This document shows, piece by piece, positions 28,850 to 37,865 of a stretch of 64,000 nucleotides of DNA. The position numbers were made by a program, and so were the translations under genes. The first letter of the stretch is position 1; every line of letters begins with the position of its first letter. The notes under the pieces were generated by a model that searched no databases, was not told the DNA's origin, and was given only the letters and a program-made list of their open reading frames with translations. The stretch comes from Providencia alcalifaciens (lineage in GTDB: Bacteria; Pseudomonadota; Gammaproteobacteria; Enterobacterales; Enterobacteriaceae), in the NCBI RefSeq assembly GCF_020271745.1, contig NZ_CP084296.1, positions 3,844,001 to 3,908,000 of the forward strand, given 5' to 3'.

Positions 28850-29916
28850 ATCAGCTTTTTGATGCGCTAGGGGAGCGTCTACCACGGGTTAACTTCTATC
28901 GGTTTTGCCAACTGCTAGAACAGAGTAATAAACAGCGCCCGCCACTGGGTAGCACCCAAGACCCGAGAACAGATGTTATCCGGTTTCGTCCCCATCGTGG
29001 GATGGGTTTTCCTGTCACCGAAATTAAAGGCATCGACATTGAAGACCGCTACCGAGATAGCAACACACCCAGCATTCGAACCACCTTTTTAGGGTTATAT
29101 GGCGTCACATCGCCGTTACCCACCGCCTACCTCGATGACATCGCGCAGCAACGGGAAGGAACTGAATCGCTCACGGATTTTTTGGATATTTTTAACCATC
29201 GGCTCACCACGCAGTTTTACCGTATTTGGCGAAAATATTCCTATCCAGCGACCTTTTCCGCAGGTGGCGAAGACGAAACTTCCCAGTATTTGTATGGATT
29301 AATTGGCTTGGGGATCCCTGGCACTGCCCAACATGTGCAAGCGCCTTTATCCCGCTTTCTCGCCTTACTGGGTACGTTACGTTTTCCAACGCGCACCGCA
29401 GAAGGCGTTGCATCTCTCGTTAAATTACTGGCGCCTGACACTCATGTAAAAATCAAACCCCATGACCCACGGCGTATCGAGCAAGTAACTCAAACAGGGC
29501 TATCGTGCAAAACACCGATGACCTTAACCAACAAGCCGGTTTTAGGTCAGTATTCTACCGATGTCAACAGCCAAATTTTGATTACCTTACGGACAGATAA
29601 CTTTGATGAAGCCCGCAATTGGCTGCCTGACGGACAGCTCTATCAAGATTTAATGGCGCTGTTGCATGTCTACCTAGGGTCAAGAGTCAATGCGCGTCTT
29701 TGTCTCAAATTACCCAGAAAGTTGCTCCCTAACGCAACGTTAAGCGCGCAATCTCACCAAGGTGTTCAACTGGGACGTACAGCCGCAATGGGCACATTAA
29801 TCCCTAATGCCCCTCACCGAGAACACATTATTACCTTAAATTTGGGGCGCTATCAGCGATTATCGGCAACATCACACTCTACGCCGCCCTCACAGTATGC
29901 TAATTATCGATTCTAA
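28825..29916 (+). CDS. tssG: TssG, T6SS baseplate subunit
   Basis: 363 residues (ImpH/VasB family). The family pattern F-Y-R-F-C-Q-L-L-E is at about 21-29 and F-L-G-L-Y-G-V-x-S-P-L-P near 90. TssG joins two TssF copies in each wedge. Start lies inside the 3' end of tssF, indicating coupled translation. Confidence 0.95.
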   Translation: MDRESSSVNQLFDALGERLPRVNFYRFCQLLEQSNKQRPPLGSTQDPRTDVIRFRPHRGMGFPVTEIKGIDIEDRYRDSNTPSIRTTFLGLYGVTSPLPTAYLDDIAQQREGTESLTDFLDIFNHRLTTQFYRIWRKYSYPATFSAGGEDETSQYLYGLIGLGIPGTAQHVQAPLSRFLALLGTLRFPTRTAEGVASLVKLLAPDTHVKIKPHDPRRIEQVTQTGLSCKTPMTLTNKPVLGQYSTDVNSQILITLRTDNFDEARNWLPDGQLYQDLMALLHVYLGSRVNARLCLKLPRKLLPNATLSAQSHQGVQLGRTAAMGTLIPNAPHREHIITLNLGRYQRLSATSHSTPPSQYANYRF

Positions 29917-29931
29917 TTCTGGAACTCTCCT

Positions 29932-30471
29932 ATGAAACAACTCCCTTTATTGCCATTTTGCGGTAAAACATTGGTGCTTCTGACTGCATTAAACCTCACC
30001 GGATGTGGGCTCACTCAAATGGTCAGCGATGGTACTCGCAATGCCGCAAACGCAATATTTTATAAGCAAGTAAAAGTCGTCCATCTTGATTTCGTGGCGC
30101 GTGAAGCACTCAATACCGATGATACAGGCGCATCGCTGTCCACCATCATTCGCGTATATCAATTAAAAGATACGGAAAGCTTTGATGAGAGTGATTACGC
30201 GTCGTTATTTGCCAAAGATAGCCAAGTACTCAAATCCTCTCTCGTAGTCCAAAAAGATTTACGCATTCGCCCAGGTGAGTCGATTTCCCTCGATATGCCC
30301 CTTGAAGAAGGCGCTGAATTTGTTGCCGTTGCGGTGATGTTCCATCACCCTGACCTTATTACCGACGACTGGCGCGTAGTGATCCCCAAAAAACGGTTAC
30401 TACCGGATGACCCACGCTTGCTCACTCTCGCGGATAACTCCATGACCTTAAAACCACTTGGAGAAAAATAG
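29932..30471 (+). CDS. tssJ: TssJ, outer-membrane lipoprotein of the T6SS membrane complex
   Basis: 179 residues. The signal peptide ends in lipobox L-T-G-C (Cys25). The mature part is a transthyretin-like beta sandwich in the family, with R-V-Y-Q-L-K-D and the late V-A-V-A-V-M-F-H-H segment. TssJ sits on the inner face of the outer membrane and holds the TssM periplasmic domain. It is 15 bases downstream of tssG. Confidence 0.94.
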   Translation: MKQLPLLPFCGKTLVLLTALNLTGCGLTQMVSDGTRNAANAIFYKQVKVVHLDFVAREALNTDDTGASLSTIIRVYQLKDTESFDESDYASLFAKDSQVLKSSLVVQKDLRIRPGESISLDMPLEEGAEFVAVAVMFHHPDLITDDWRVVIPKKRLLPDDPRLLTLADNSMTLKPLGEK

Positions 30472-30472
30472 C

Positions 30473-30901
30473 ATGTCCCAACCTTCATTATATGAAATGT
30501 TAACGGGTTATTTTTCGGGAGGACTGGATATCGATGCTATACCAGAACATGACCAAGTGATGGTGTCTGTGATGGACAATATTCGCCGTATTCTCAACGC
30601 CAGAGCGGGCAGCATCGAGCACCTTCCCGACTACGGGCTACCTGATATGAGTAAAATGATCCAAGGTCTCCCCGGCACCGCTCACAATATGATGACCATT
30701 TTATCGGCAACGTTACTCAAGTATGAGCCTCGCATCAAATCACTCTCTTTAGTGTTATTACCGCAAAACAGCTTTGGGGCGCTTCATTATGCCCTTGAGG
30801 TTGAATTACATGAGCAAGGTTTGATCCGCTATGGCACTGAGTTTATGCCGGATGGGCGTATTCTCGTCCACCATCTAAAAAAACAATTCGATACGATTTA
30901 A
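30473..30901 (+). CDS. tssE: TssE, gp25-like baseplate subunit of the T6SS
   Basis: 142 residues, with the gp25/lysozyme-like fold and the landmarks I-L-N-A-R-x-G and L-P-D-Y-G-L-P-D. The ATG at 30473 is two bases after the tssJ stop and has GGAG at 30460-30463. TssE nucleates sheath polymerisation on the baseplate. Confidence 0.95.
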   Translation: MSQPSLYEMLTGYFSGGLDIDAIPEHDQVMVSVMDNIRRILNARAGSIEHLPDYGLPDMSKMIQGLPGTAHNMMTILSATLLKYEPRIKSLSLVLLPQNSFGALHYALEVELHEQGLIRYGTEFMPDGRILVHHLKKQFDTI

Positions 30902-30924
30902 ACCGACGACAGCGTGAGAAGACT

Positions 30925-32268
30925 ATGAACCCAGATTTAAACACATTGCGCCTTGGTGGCGACCCGCGCACGCTGGCTGATTTTGCCGCGCTCAAAGAAG
31001 AATTAAATAAACGCTTTCACCCTGCCCGCCCAGATGTAGACTGGGCACGTGCCCATGGGCTATGTTTGTCCTTATTCAACCAAAACGGTGCTGATTTACA
31101 AACTTGCGCATGGTTTACCTTGATCCGCCAGCATCAAAATGGCATCGCAGGGTTAAACGAAGGCTTATCTTTACTCCAACATTTACTAAGCCGCCATTGG
31201 CAAGGATTATGGCCACAACAAACCCATGCCCGGGTTGAAATTCTTGCTACGCTGAGCCAGCAACTCATGACCGGGTTACGCGCCCATGCGCCTGTTTATG
31301 CTGACCTTCCAGCACTGTATCAAACTGAAGCAACGCTCAACCAAATTGGACAATTACTGCAAACATTAGAGCTCAAACACCTCACTCAGCTGGAACGACT
31401 GCAAAACTTGCTCACCACCCAAGCCAAGCAGCTCGAAAATACCGATGTTCCCGACAGTGGTTTTATTCCACCAACGCCGCTGCAATTGCCAAAAACCTCG
31501 CCATCGTCATTTCATGCCCGTACCGCCGCAACGCCAATTTCCATCAAAGCCAATGCCACTATTAGCACTCCAGCGTCCACCCAGCCTTCTTACCGCAAAG
31601 GCATCTGTGTGGGTCTGGCTTTCGGTATTGTGCTCACAGGCGCGCTGTGTGCAGGAACTTTGTATGTTTTACACCCGAAAATCAATAACCACGTTTTAGC
31701 GCAAGCTCTTCCACAGCTCCCTGACTTTACGCCGAATATTGCCTCAATACTTGAGCAACAATTACAACCTAATGCCGCACAACCCAATAGTTTTTCCCCT
31801 GAAAAACTCAAGATAATCGATAACTACCTCGTGAAATTAGAGTCCGTCTCCCCAATTTGGTCTCAGCAGTATGGATTAAACATGGTGAGTTACCTCACTA
31901 AGCAATATGGTGAACGGCAAGAGGTAAACGCGTTTAACGATAAATGGCAGCAAAATATGCAAATTAATGCGTTATCTAACGATAAATTACAACAATGGTC
32001 TGAAGGAATGAGCAAGTTAAATAATCTCAGTACGCGCTTAGACAGTCTTGATGGTAAACCTCGCAGCTATATCACGGGGTCTGAGTTAAAAACCATTATT
32101 TTCAATGCCCGCCAGCATTTTAATCAAAGCGTTCCGTTAGAAGAAGAATTGCGCCGCCTTGAGCAACTTCAAACCCAAGGTTCCGTCCCTGAATCTGAAT
32201 ACCAACGGATTGATAATCATTTTAAACAGCTACTGAATCGCTATGCGTTGATTCAGCAAAATAAGTAG
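30925..32268 (+). CDS. TagA/VasL-type T6SS accessory protein with ImpA N-terminal domain
   Basis: 447 residues. An ImpA N-terminal domain (about 1-125) with N-E-G-L-S-L-L-Q-H-L-L is followed by a Thr/Pro/Ser linker, one membrane helix at about 228-248 and a VasL-type C-terminal domain. Related proteins in other enterobacteria cap and hold the distal end of the extended sheath at the opposite side of the cell. It is the last core gene; cargo remnants follow. Confidence 0.85.
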   Translation: MNPDLNTLRLGGDPRTLADFAALKEELNKRFHPARPDVDWARAHGLCLSLFNQNGADLQTCAWFTLIRQHQNGIAGLNEGLSLLQHLLSRHWQGLWPQQTHARVEILATLSQQLMTGLRAHAPVYADLPALYQTEATLNQIGQLLQTLELKHLTQLERLQNLLTTQAKQLENTDVPDSGFIPPTPLQLPKTSPSSFHARTAATPISIKANATISTPASTQPSYRKGICVGLAFGIVLTGALCAGTLYVLHPKINNHVLAQALPQLPDFTPNIASILEQQLQPNAAQPNSFSPEKLKIIDNYLVKLESVSPIWSQQYGLNMVSYLTKQYGERQEVNAFNDKWQQNMQINALSNDKLQQWSEGMSKLNNLSTRLDSLDGKPRSYITGSELKTIIFNARQHFNQSVPLEEELRRLEQLQTQGSVPESEYQRIDNHFKQLLNRYALIQQNK

Positions 32269-32316
32269 TTATTCATCACTCAATTAAGCCAGCATGCTCA
32301 ATTCAAAGGACACGCA

Positions 32317-33595
32317 ATGAGCCAAGATGAACAAAGCGAAAAGCCGTTGCTCTACCTCGGCAAATGAAGCCGAGGCATATTTCTCTCAACACTCTATTTT
32401 TAAACATATTTTAGAGAAACCACTTTCGTCAGAGGATACAAACCTGCTTTCGTATGGTGAAACGGGGAAATATCGTAGCTTACTGCTTCCGCTTCATGTT
32501 TTTGGTTATAACTGGTTACAAGACAACGCTCAGTCCGCACGAGACCTCGTCAACTACATTGATGAGGTTTTAAATTTATATCGGCCCAAACGTAATGGCG
32601 GGATTGGACATGGGCTCGCTTTTGAAGAAGGGCATGAGAAAGTCATTCTTGTGACCCATTCGATGGGAGGATTGGTATCCCGTTACGCTTCCGAATTATT
32701 AGCAACGCCCTACAAAGATAAAATTCTTGGCATTGTGCATGGTGTGATGCCTGATTTGGGTTCGCCAACCGCCTATAAGATGATGAAAATCGTGGAACAT
32801 TCGTTTCCGATGTCCCTTGTTTTGGGGGCGAGTACCACACGGCTTATGTCTGTTTTAGCGCAATCCCCAGCGCCGTTACAACTTTTACCTTCTCCGAAAT
32901 ATAACCATGGTCAACCGTGGCTGCGGATTGAAAAAGGCAGTCCTGATGGGGTAACTGATTTATTGTTGCCGCAAAAAGGTGATCCGTTTGAAGATATTTA
33001 TCTTAGAGATGGTGTTTGGTGGCAAATATATGAGGCTGATATTTTGGATAAGGATAAGGAAATAATTAATTCTAATTTGAAAAAATATAAAAAAATAATA
33101 AGAGATACAGTTAAACCATTTATTGAAGATATGGATAGTCAATATCACACCAATACTTACCAATTTTACGGCGCATATGACGATAAAAATGACACTAAGC
33201 TGGCTCAAGACTCTCGCCGTTCAGATGAAACGGTGACCTGGAAATTACGGGATAAAACGTCGTGGTTATGGGTATCTGACGATAGTCGAGAGACAGTGGA
33301 ATATGGTGATAAACGGGAGTATACATTACTTAAATCCAGCTATGCATGGAAAAGCCCCAATGGAAATTATGAAGGAGGTGCGGGAGATGGTACGGTGCCT
33401 AAATACGCTATCAACCTACAGGAGTCGTGGCGATTTAAAGATATTTTAGAAACGAATGTTGACCACCAGAATGCCTATAAATTTGAGCCTATGAAGGGGG
33501 ATGGCGTTTATGGTGAGGGTAAATTATCACCAGCAATAAAATTCACATTGCGCTCCTTATGCCGAATATTGCAAACGGATGAGGTTAAACCATGA
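32317..33595 (+). pseudogene. N-terminally deleted second phospholipase effector gene
   Basis: A normal start with AAAGGA spacing (ATG 32317) encodes 16 residues and then TGA at 32365-32367. A second frame, open from about 32327 to 33595, resumes homology to the first lipase only at its residue 190 or so. It keeps the H-V-F-G-Y-N-W segment, the nucleophile elbow T-H-S-M-G-G, and the D-G-T-V-P and V-D-H-Q regions, but lacks the 170 or so N-terminal residues including the oxyanion G-I-M-G-T-N-L segment. It therefore looks like an internal deletion with frameshift and is unlikely to be active. Stop overlaps the next immunity gene (ATGA). Confidence 0.8.
32355..32375 (+). repeat. Perfect hairpin at the lipase deletion junction
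   Basis: CCTCGGC (32355-32361) and GCCGAGG (32369-32375) flank a seven-base loop that contains the premature TGA. It lies exactly where the reading frame and the homology to the intact lipase are lost. Confidence 0.75.
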
Positions 33596-34661
33596 TAAGA
33601 AATAAATTTATTGCTTTTTTAAGCTTAGTCTTATTGGGGGCTTTGGTTGCGTGTTCGGTACCCAATAAAACCTATTCCCGCTCACTTAATGAAAAGGATT
33701 CTGCTGTGATTAATACTCTGTTTGATGATGCACCGACCTACTGTTTAGGTCGCTATACGTTTAATTACCCAAAAGCGTTGACCCAAGAGCTTTCATCTAT
33801 TATTACCATCGATGATATGACGATTGAAAGTCAGTTTATGTACCCTCCTTCGTTTAAACAACGCATTGAATTACGGGAAAGCGAGTTAAAAAACAACGTG
33901 TTAGTGATGAATCAGATGGACCCTTTCTGAAAGATATTGTGCGATTAGATAAGGGAGTTATTTTTGATAGAAATGAAAGCTATGCTTATCCAGATGCAGC
34001 GAGAGTATTAGAGACTCATGTGTATATTGATAATGTTGTTTTTATCATCACTTCAAAATATAGCGATATTACTAAAAATAAATATAAAAATAGGCAAGAA
34101 AGATATAAAAAAAACAATAGATTATTTACCGATAAACCCCAAAAACTAGCAGCGATGCAATCCTTGATTTCCCGCTTACAGGGTCGTCCAAAGAATGAAA
34201 TTCCGACCGAAAAAGGAATCTGTATTCCTTATGGCTTTATTCACGATGATGGACGTGACCACAAATTTAAATTGTCTATGCTCTTTAAAAACAATCAATT
34301 TGCATGGGCGATTGTGATGGATAATTTGCTAGGAAGTGAAGATGACAGTTTATTGGAGCGTTCATCTGAAGTTAAACCGATTATGCGAAAATTAGGGGCT
34401 TCTACCTTGAAAAAAGGCCCAGTGAAATACAACACGATTGCTGGTGAAGAGTGGTTAATTTCCGATGAAGAGGACGGAGATAAAAAATACCGTTTTCAAT
34501 ACAATGCCAATGAGAAAAATGTCACTTATTTACAACCTTTAGTGCTTATTTTACTCCACAACTCCGGAATATTGACGGTGAAAGATTACACCGATGCGCA
34601 AATAGTTGAAATCTGGGATCGGGTTTTACAGTCATTTAAACTTCGCCCAAATGCGTATTAA
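33592..34661 (+). pseudogene. Frameshifted Tli4-like immunity lipoprotein gene
   Basis: The first part (to 33930) has a signal peptide with lipobox L-V-A-C at about residues 18-21 and the Tli4 landmarks Y-P-P-S-F-K-Q-R. The frame is then lost and homology continues in another frame to 34661 with G-V-I-F-D-R-N, I-P-Y-G-F-I and I-W-D-R-V. Adding one A to the A6 run at 33888-33893 restores one continuous reading frame. It may be a true mutation, a slippage site or a sequencing error. A GTG at 33706 with AAGGA seven bases upstream sits at the position of the internal start in the intact immunity gene. Confidence 0.82.
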
Positions 34662-34669
34662 GATTTAAT

Positions 34670-34697
34670 GCAATGACAGAATATCCCCTGTCATTGC
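34670..34697. terminator. Hairpin after the third effector/immunity locus
   Basis: GCAATGACAG and CTGTCATTGC form a perfect 10-bp stem with an 8-base loop, eight bases after the immunity stop. There is no clear T run, so termination is likely but not certain. Confidence 0.55.
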
Positions 34698-34893
34698 ACG
34701 TTCTATGCCTGTCATTATCAATGAATAGGCCAAAAGTTTGAATAAAAGATTTCCTGACAACGCTCTTAAGCTATTCCTCAAAATCAATTGCTATCAATTA
34801 AATAGAACTGCACTTTTTATGAGTGCCAATTTTCTATAACTAACTGTTTTCTATAAATAACTATTTTCTACAAATTACAAAGGATGTTTTTTA

Positions 34894-35406
34894 ATGAATT
34901 GGAATTTAACTCGAACGCAATATATGGCTGATTTTATTGTTGTTCCTATTTACGTGATTTTGGCATTTACTGTGGCACTTTTTCGTGAAAATGCTCAATT
35001 ATCTTGGCTGATTTATTTTATTTTGGGATGGTGTATTTGGACACTAATGGAATATATTATTCATCGTTATGGTTTCCATTTTTATTATAAACGTGACCAC
35101 GCGCGACACCATGTCAAACCGCGAGCATGGATAGGAACAACGCCTTTAGTGAGCACCTCTCTTCTTGCAATAATTTGGGGGCTATGCGCGATTTTAAGTA
35201 ATAGCATCGGGCTAGGTAGCATTATTTTTATTGGCTTTTGCTTTGGTTATTATAGTTATATTGGTATTCATTATTTAATTCATCATTCTAAGCTGGCAAT
35301 TATTAACCCCCTTCGCCACCATCATGAATTACACCATCGTAACCCTCGCATCAATTATGGTGTTTCCGTTAGATTTTGGGATTATATATTTAGAACGAAA
35401 GCGTAA
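34894..35406 (+). CDS. Fatty acid hydroxylase/sterol desaturase superfamily membrane protein
   Basis: 170 residues with four hydrophobic segments. Histidine clusters are H-R-Y-G-F-H (about 54-59), H-A-R-H-H (about 69-73), H-Y-L-I-H-H and the last H-H-H-E-L-H-H, which are the di-iron ligands of this superfamily. The protein would hydroxylate a lipid chain in the membrane, substrate unknown. It is short for the family but all ligand clusters are present. It has AAAGGA upstream and stands alone, facing a minus-strand gene. Confidence 0.8.
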   Translation: MNWNLTRTQYMADFIVVPIYVILAFTVALFRENAQLSWLIYFILGWCIWTLMEYIIHRYGFHFYYKRDHARHHVKPRAWIGTTPLVSTSLLAIIWGLCAILSNSIGLGSIIFIGFCFGYYSYIGIHYLIHHSKLAIINPLRHHHELHHRNPRINYGVSVRFWDYIFRTKA

Positions 35407-35520
35407 ATTCAGTAAAACTATTCAAGGGAAATTAAGTCACATTGACAAAAATATCTGCTATTTCATCGTGCTTATTTTCCCTTACCCTCACACCGATATT
35501 TCTTGCAAATATTCCCTTTC

Positions 35521-36105
35521 TTACCGATCGCTACTTATGCCATCAAAATCAACTTCTCCCGTGATTTTGTCGATATCAAAATACGCAATAACTGGGGTGG
35601 TCATGGGATCTGCAGCACCGCGACACCCTACAGACTGGTGATCTTCACGCACTAGCAGCCTCATAAAATCTGCATTATTAATCCCCTCATAAAACAGGCA
35701 TCGATCTTCCGTACTCAACCATAATGAAATCACTCGGGTTGCTAAGTCTAATTCAGAAGGATTCACATCGTTACGGTAACTGTCACCGTGATGCAGTTGC
35801 CATAGTTTCTCTTTACTCAGCCACCCCCTGACAATATCACCGGATACCGTATAGTAATTGACGAGAAGAAACTCCCCTTCTACTTCCATTTGTCCAGACA
35901 CTTGATCGCCAGCAATCACGAAAACATCCTCGACTAAACATGTGTCATCCGGTGCAGAATAAAAATACGCTTTATCCTTAACGATCATGGTACTAAAGTG
36001 AAAACCTGCATCAGCGATAGAAAAGTCTGCGTCCTTTTCACACAGTTCATTTGCATATAACGGCGCAGAAAAACACAACAGCAAGCATAAATAGAACTGT
36101 TTCAT
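35521..36105 (-). CDS. Secreted protein of unknown function
   Basis: 194 residues with a clear Sec signal peptide cleaved near A-N-E (about 19). Six cysteine or near-cysteine positions in the mature part suggest disulfides. Residues about 45-100 (Y-F-Y-S-A-P-D, G-W-L-S-K-E) resemble a bacterial SH3-like fold. No family is recognised. AAGGA lies five bases before the start codon. It is convergent with the hydroxylase gene. Confidence 0.65.
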   Translation of the reverse strand: MKQFYLCLLLCFSAPLYANELCEKDADFSIADAGFHFSTMIVKDKAYFYSAPDDTCLVEDVFVIAGDQVSGQMEVEGEFLLVNYYTVSGDIVRGWLSKEKLWQLHHGDSYRNDVNPSELDLATRVISLWLSTEDRCLFYEGINNADFMRLLVREDHQSVGCRGAADPMTTPVIAYFDIDKITGEVDFDGISSDR

Positions 36106-36206
36106 TTCATTCCTTGAAACGCAGTGATTAGTGCATCCTTTTTACCAGTGATATACTCAATTTACTTTAGGAAAAACACCCGATTATTAAATTCAAGGAA
36201 TACCCC

Positions 36207-36884
36207 ATGCTTCGCAATGCTGCTCGCATCGCTCACCAACTACGTCATGCATTTCATTCTCGACCACGCTTTTTGGTCTCGCTTATTGTTGCTTTCATCA
36301 CTTTCTTCGCTTTATTTCAAACACAAAGTCTGATTATTAACTTAATTATCAGTTGGAACGCATTTGCGTGGTGTTATTTGCTATTTCTGCTCCAGAGAAT
36401 TATTAGCCACAATGTGAAAGACATTCGTAAGCTGACGAAAATCGAAGATGAAAGTGCAAGCATGGTAATATTTTTCTTGATGTCGGGCTGCTGCGTCAGT
36501 TTATTAGCGCTATTTTTTGCCTTAGGTGGACACAGTGATATTCTGAAAGCCGATAAAATTTATTCCTATATTTTAACTGCCTCTACATTGATATCCTCTT
36601 GGCTACTCTTACCAATGGGCTTTACCATGCACTACGCTCATCTCTATTACGGCAATAGTGAAAATGAAAAACCGTGGCTAATTTTTCCCGATAAAATCAT
36701 CCAACCGAGCTATTCGGATTTTATGTATTTTTCATTCACCATTGCCGTTGCCTCACAAACGGCAGATGTGGAAGTTGCCTCACCCTCTATGCGTCGTGCA
36801 GTATTGCTCCAGTCCGTTATTTCTTTTGTCTTTAATATGGCAATTTTAGGGTTGTGCATTAATATTTCCGCCAGCTTTTTTTAA
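36207..36884 (+). CDS. DUF1345 inner-membrane protein
   Basis: 225 residues with about five membrane helices. The central G-F-T-M-H-Y-A-H-x-Y-Y and the later Y-S-D-F-M-Y-F-S-F-T-I-x-V-A-S-Q-T-A-D-V are hallmarks of DUF1345. No function is established for the family as far as I know. It is transcribed divergently from the secreted protein gene; about 100 bases separate them. Confidence 0.82.
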   Translation: MLRNAARIAHQLRHAFHSRPRFLVSLIVAFITFFALFQTQSLIINLIISWNAFAWCYLLFLLQRIISHNVKDIRKLTKIEDESASMVIFFLMSGCCVSLLALFFALGGHSDILKADKIYSYILTASTLISSWLLLPMGFTMHYAHLYYGNSENEKPWLIFPDKIIQPSYSDFMYFSFTIAVASQTADVEVASPSMRRAVLLQSVISFVFNMAILGLCINISASFF

Positions 36885-36964
36885 AGGATAAACAGCCTTT
36901 ATAGGAATAACTTGCCGAAATAAAAAGAATTAGCCTGCTATCACAATAAAAAAATATTCGTTGC

Positions 36965-37019
36965 GGGATATTGACAATATCCCCATATAGATCTAAAAAT
37001 ACTGTATATTAATACAGTC
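36965..37019 (+). promoter_or_regulatory. dinI promoter with LexA box and overlapping palindrome
   Basis: The -35 TTGACA (36971-36976) and -10 TAAAAA (36994-36999) are 17 bases apart. The LexA box CTGTATATTAATACAG is at 37002-37017, very close to consensus, immediately after the -10. A perfect 19-bp palindrome GGGATATTG-A-CAATATCCC at 36965-36983 covers the -35 and suggests a second regulator. Confidence 0.85.
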
Positions 37020-37035
37020 TTTAGTAGAGGCTATT

Positions 37036-37296
37036 ATGTTACGCATCGAAGTGTTATTTGATAAGAATTCACCGCAAAAACCAAATAGCTTGGTTTTACA
37101 AGCTTTAGAATCTGAGATTTTACGCAAGCTACAGCCACAGTACCCTGATATGGTCACTCGAGTGGGCTTTAGCTCTCAGCAGGCAATTAATATTTCAGGA
37201 ACGAAGATTGCGGATGATAAATTGCGCATTGAAGAAATCTTAGAAGAAATTTGGATGGATGACGGCTGGCTACCTGAAACAAATACCGATGATTAG
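37036..37296 (+). CDS. dinI: DinI-like SOS protein
   Basis: 86 residues, similar to E. coli DinI (81 residues): M-x-R-I-E-V start, I-S-G-T-K and the acidic C-terminal helix R-I-E-E-I-L-E-E-I-W. DinI binds RecA and tunes filament stability and LexA/UmuD cleavage. A LexA box sits just upstream, so it is SOS-induced. The start follows AGAGG. Confidence 0.9.
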   Translation: MLRIEVLFDKNSPQKPNSLVLQALESEILRKLQPQYPDMVTRVGFSSQQAINISGTKIADDKLRIEEILEEIWMDDGWLPETNTDD

Positions 37297-37308
37297 ATGA
37301 TTAGCAGA

Positions 37309-37340
37309 GAAATGGAAGGGTAATATCCATCTTCCATTTC
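37309..37340 (+). terminator. Terminator of dinI
   Basis: GAAATGGAAG pairs with CTTCCATTTC (10 bp) around a 12-base loop, followed by a T-rich stretch, 13 bases after the stop. Confidence 0.7.
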
Positions 37341-37464
37341 TTAATTATTTGTTATGCTTTAAATTTAAATCGCTTTCAATGTGTTCCTGTCTATCGCTTA
37401 TACACTTCTGCCTATAAAAACCAATAGCACCACAATTCACTCTTCCGCCATTGTCGAAAGAATG

Positions 37465-37704
37465 TTAATAAAGTTTCTGACGAAGATACGATTTAAACTC
37501 ATTCACTGGATTACGTTTCGTTTTACTCACTTCAAGTACCCGAGTCTCTACTAAGCAAGTTTTCGCATCAGTGCATCGCGGAACTTCATTTAATTTCGTA
37601 TGATTCAACGCCAATTGTGGCTTATTGGAACTCTCTCCCATAAATACCATGGCGATAAAAATAATCCCGATAAATAGAGGCACTTCAATATACGCTCGTT
37701 TCAT
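37465..37704 (-). CDS. Small single-helix membrane protein, divergent from the two-component system
   Basis: 79 residues. One membrane helix at about 8-22, then a polar region with two cysteines (R-C-T-D-A-K-T-C) that would face the periplasm and could form a disulfide. AGGA lies seven bases before the start codon. No family is recognised. It shares a 161-base upstream region, including the operator array, with the response regulator, so it may be part of that regulon or a modulator of the sensor. Confidence 0.65.
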   Translation of the reverse strand: MKRAYIEVPLFIGIIFIAMVFMGESSNKPQLALNHTKLNEVPRCTDAKTCLVETRVLEVSKTKRNPVNEFKSYLRQKLY

Positions 37705-37761
37705 GATGAATCCTCTTGTTATAGTTGTTGACTGTATATTAGTGCTTTTACATTTTAGTAC

Positions 37762-37800
37762 CTTAATATTTGGTTAAATCAATCTTAAGGGATGCTTAAG
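37762..37800 (+). promoter_or_regulatory. Four half-site operator array for an OmpR-family regulator
   Basis: CTTAAT (37762), GTTAAA (37773), CTTAAG (37784) and CTTAAG (37795) are each separated by five bases, giving an exact 11-bp period. The last pair CTTAAG-N5-CTTAAG has the form of a PmrA/QseB box. It lies 66 bases upstream of the response regulator start and probably mediates autoregulation. Confidence 0.75.
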
Positions 37801-37865
37801 GGGATAAATATCTTAGTTGCTGGGTGAGCAGAGTCTGCTTATACTCCGCAACAGAGGTAATAAAT

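Noticed and set aside
32327..33595. Functional 422-residue lipase starting at ATG 32327
   Set aside because: The ribosome-binding site serves ATG 32317 in another frame, and the N-terminal 170 or so residues needed for the fold are missing.
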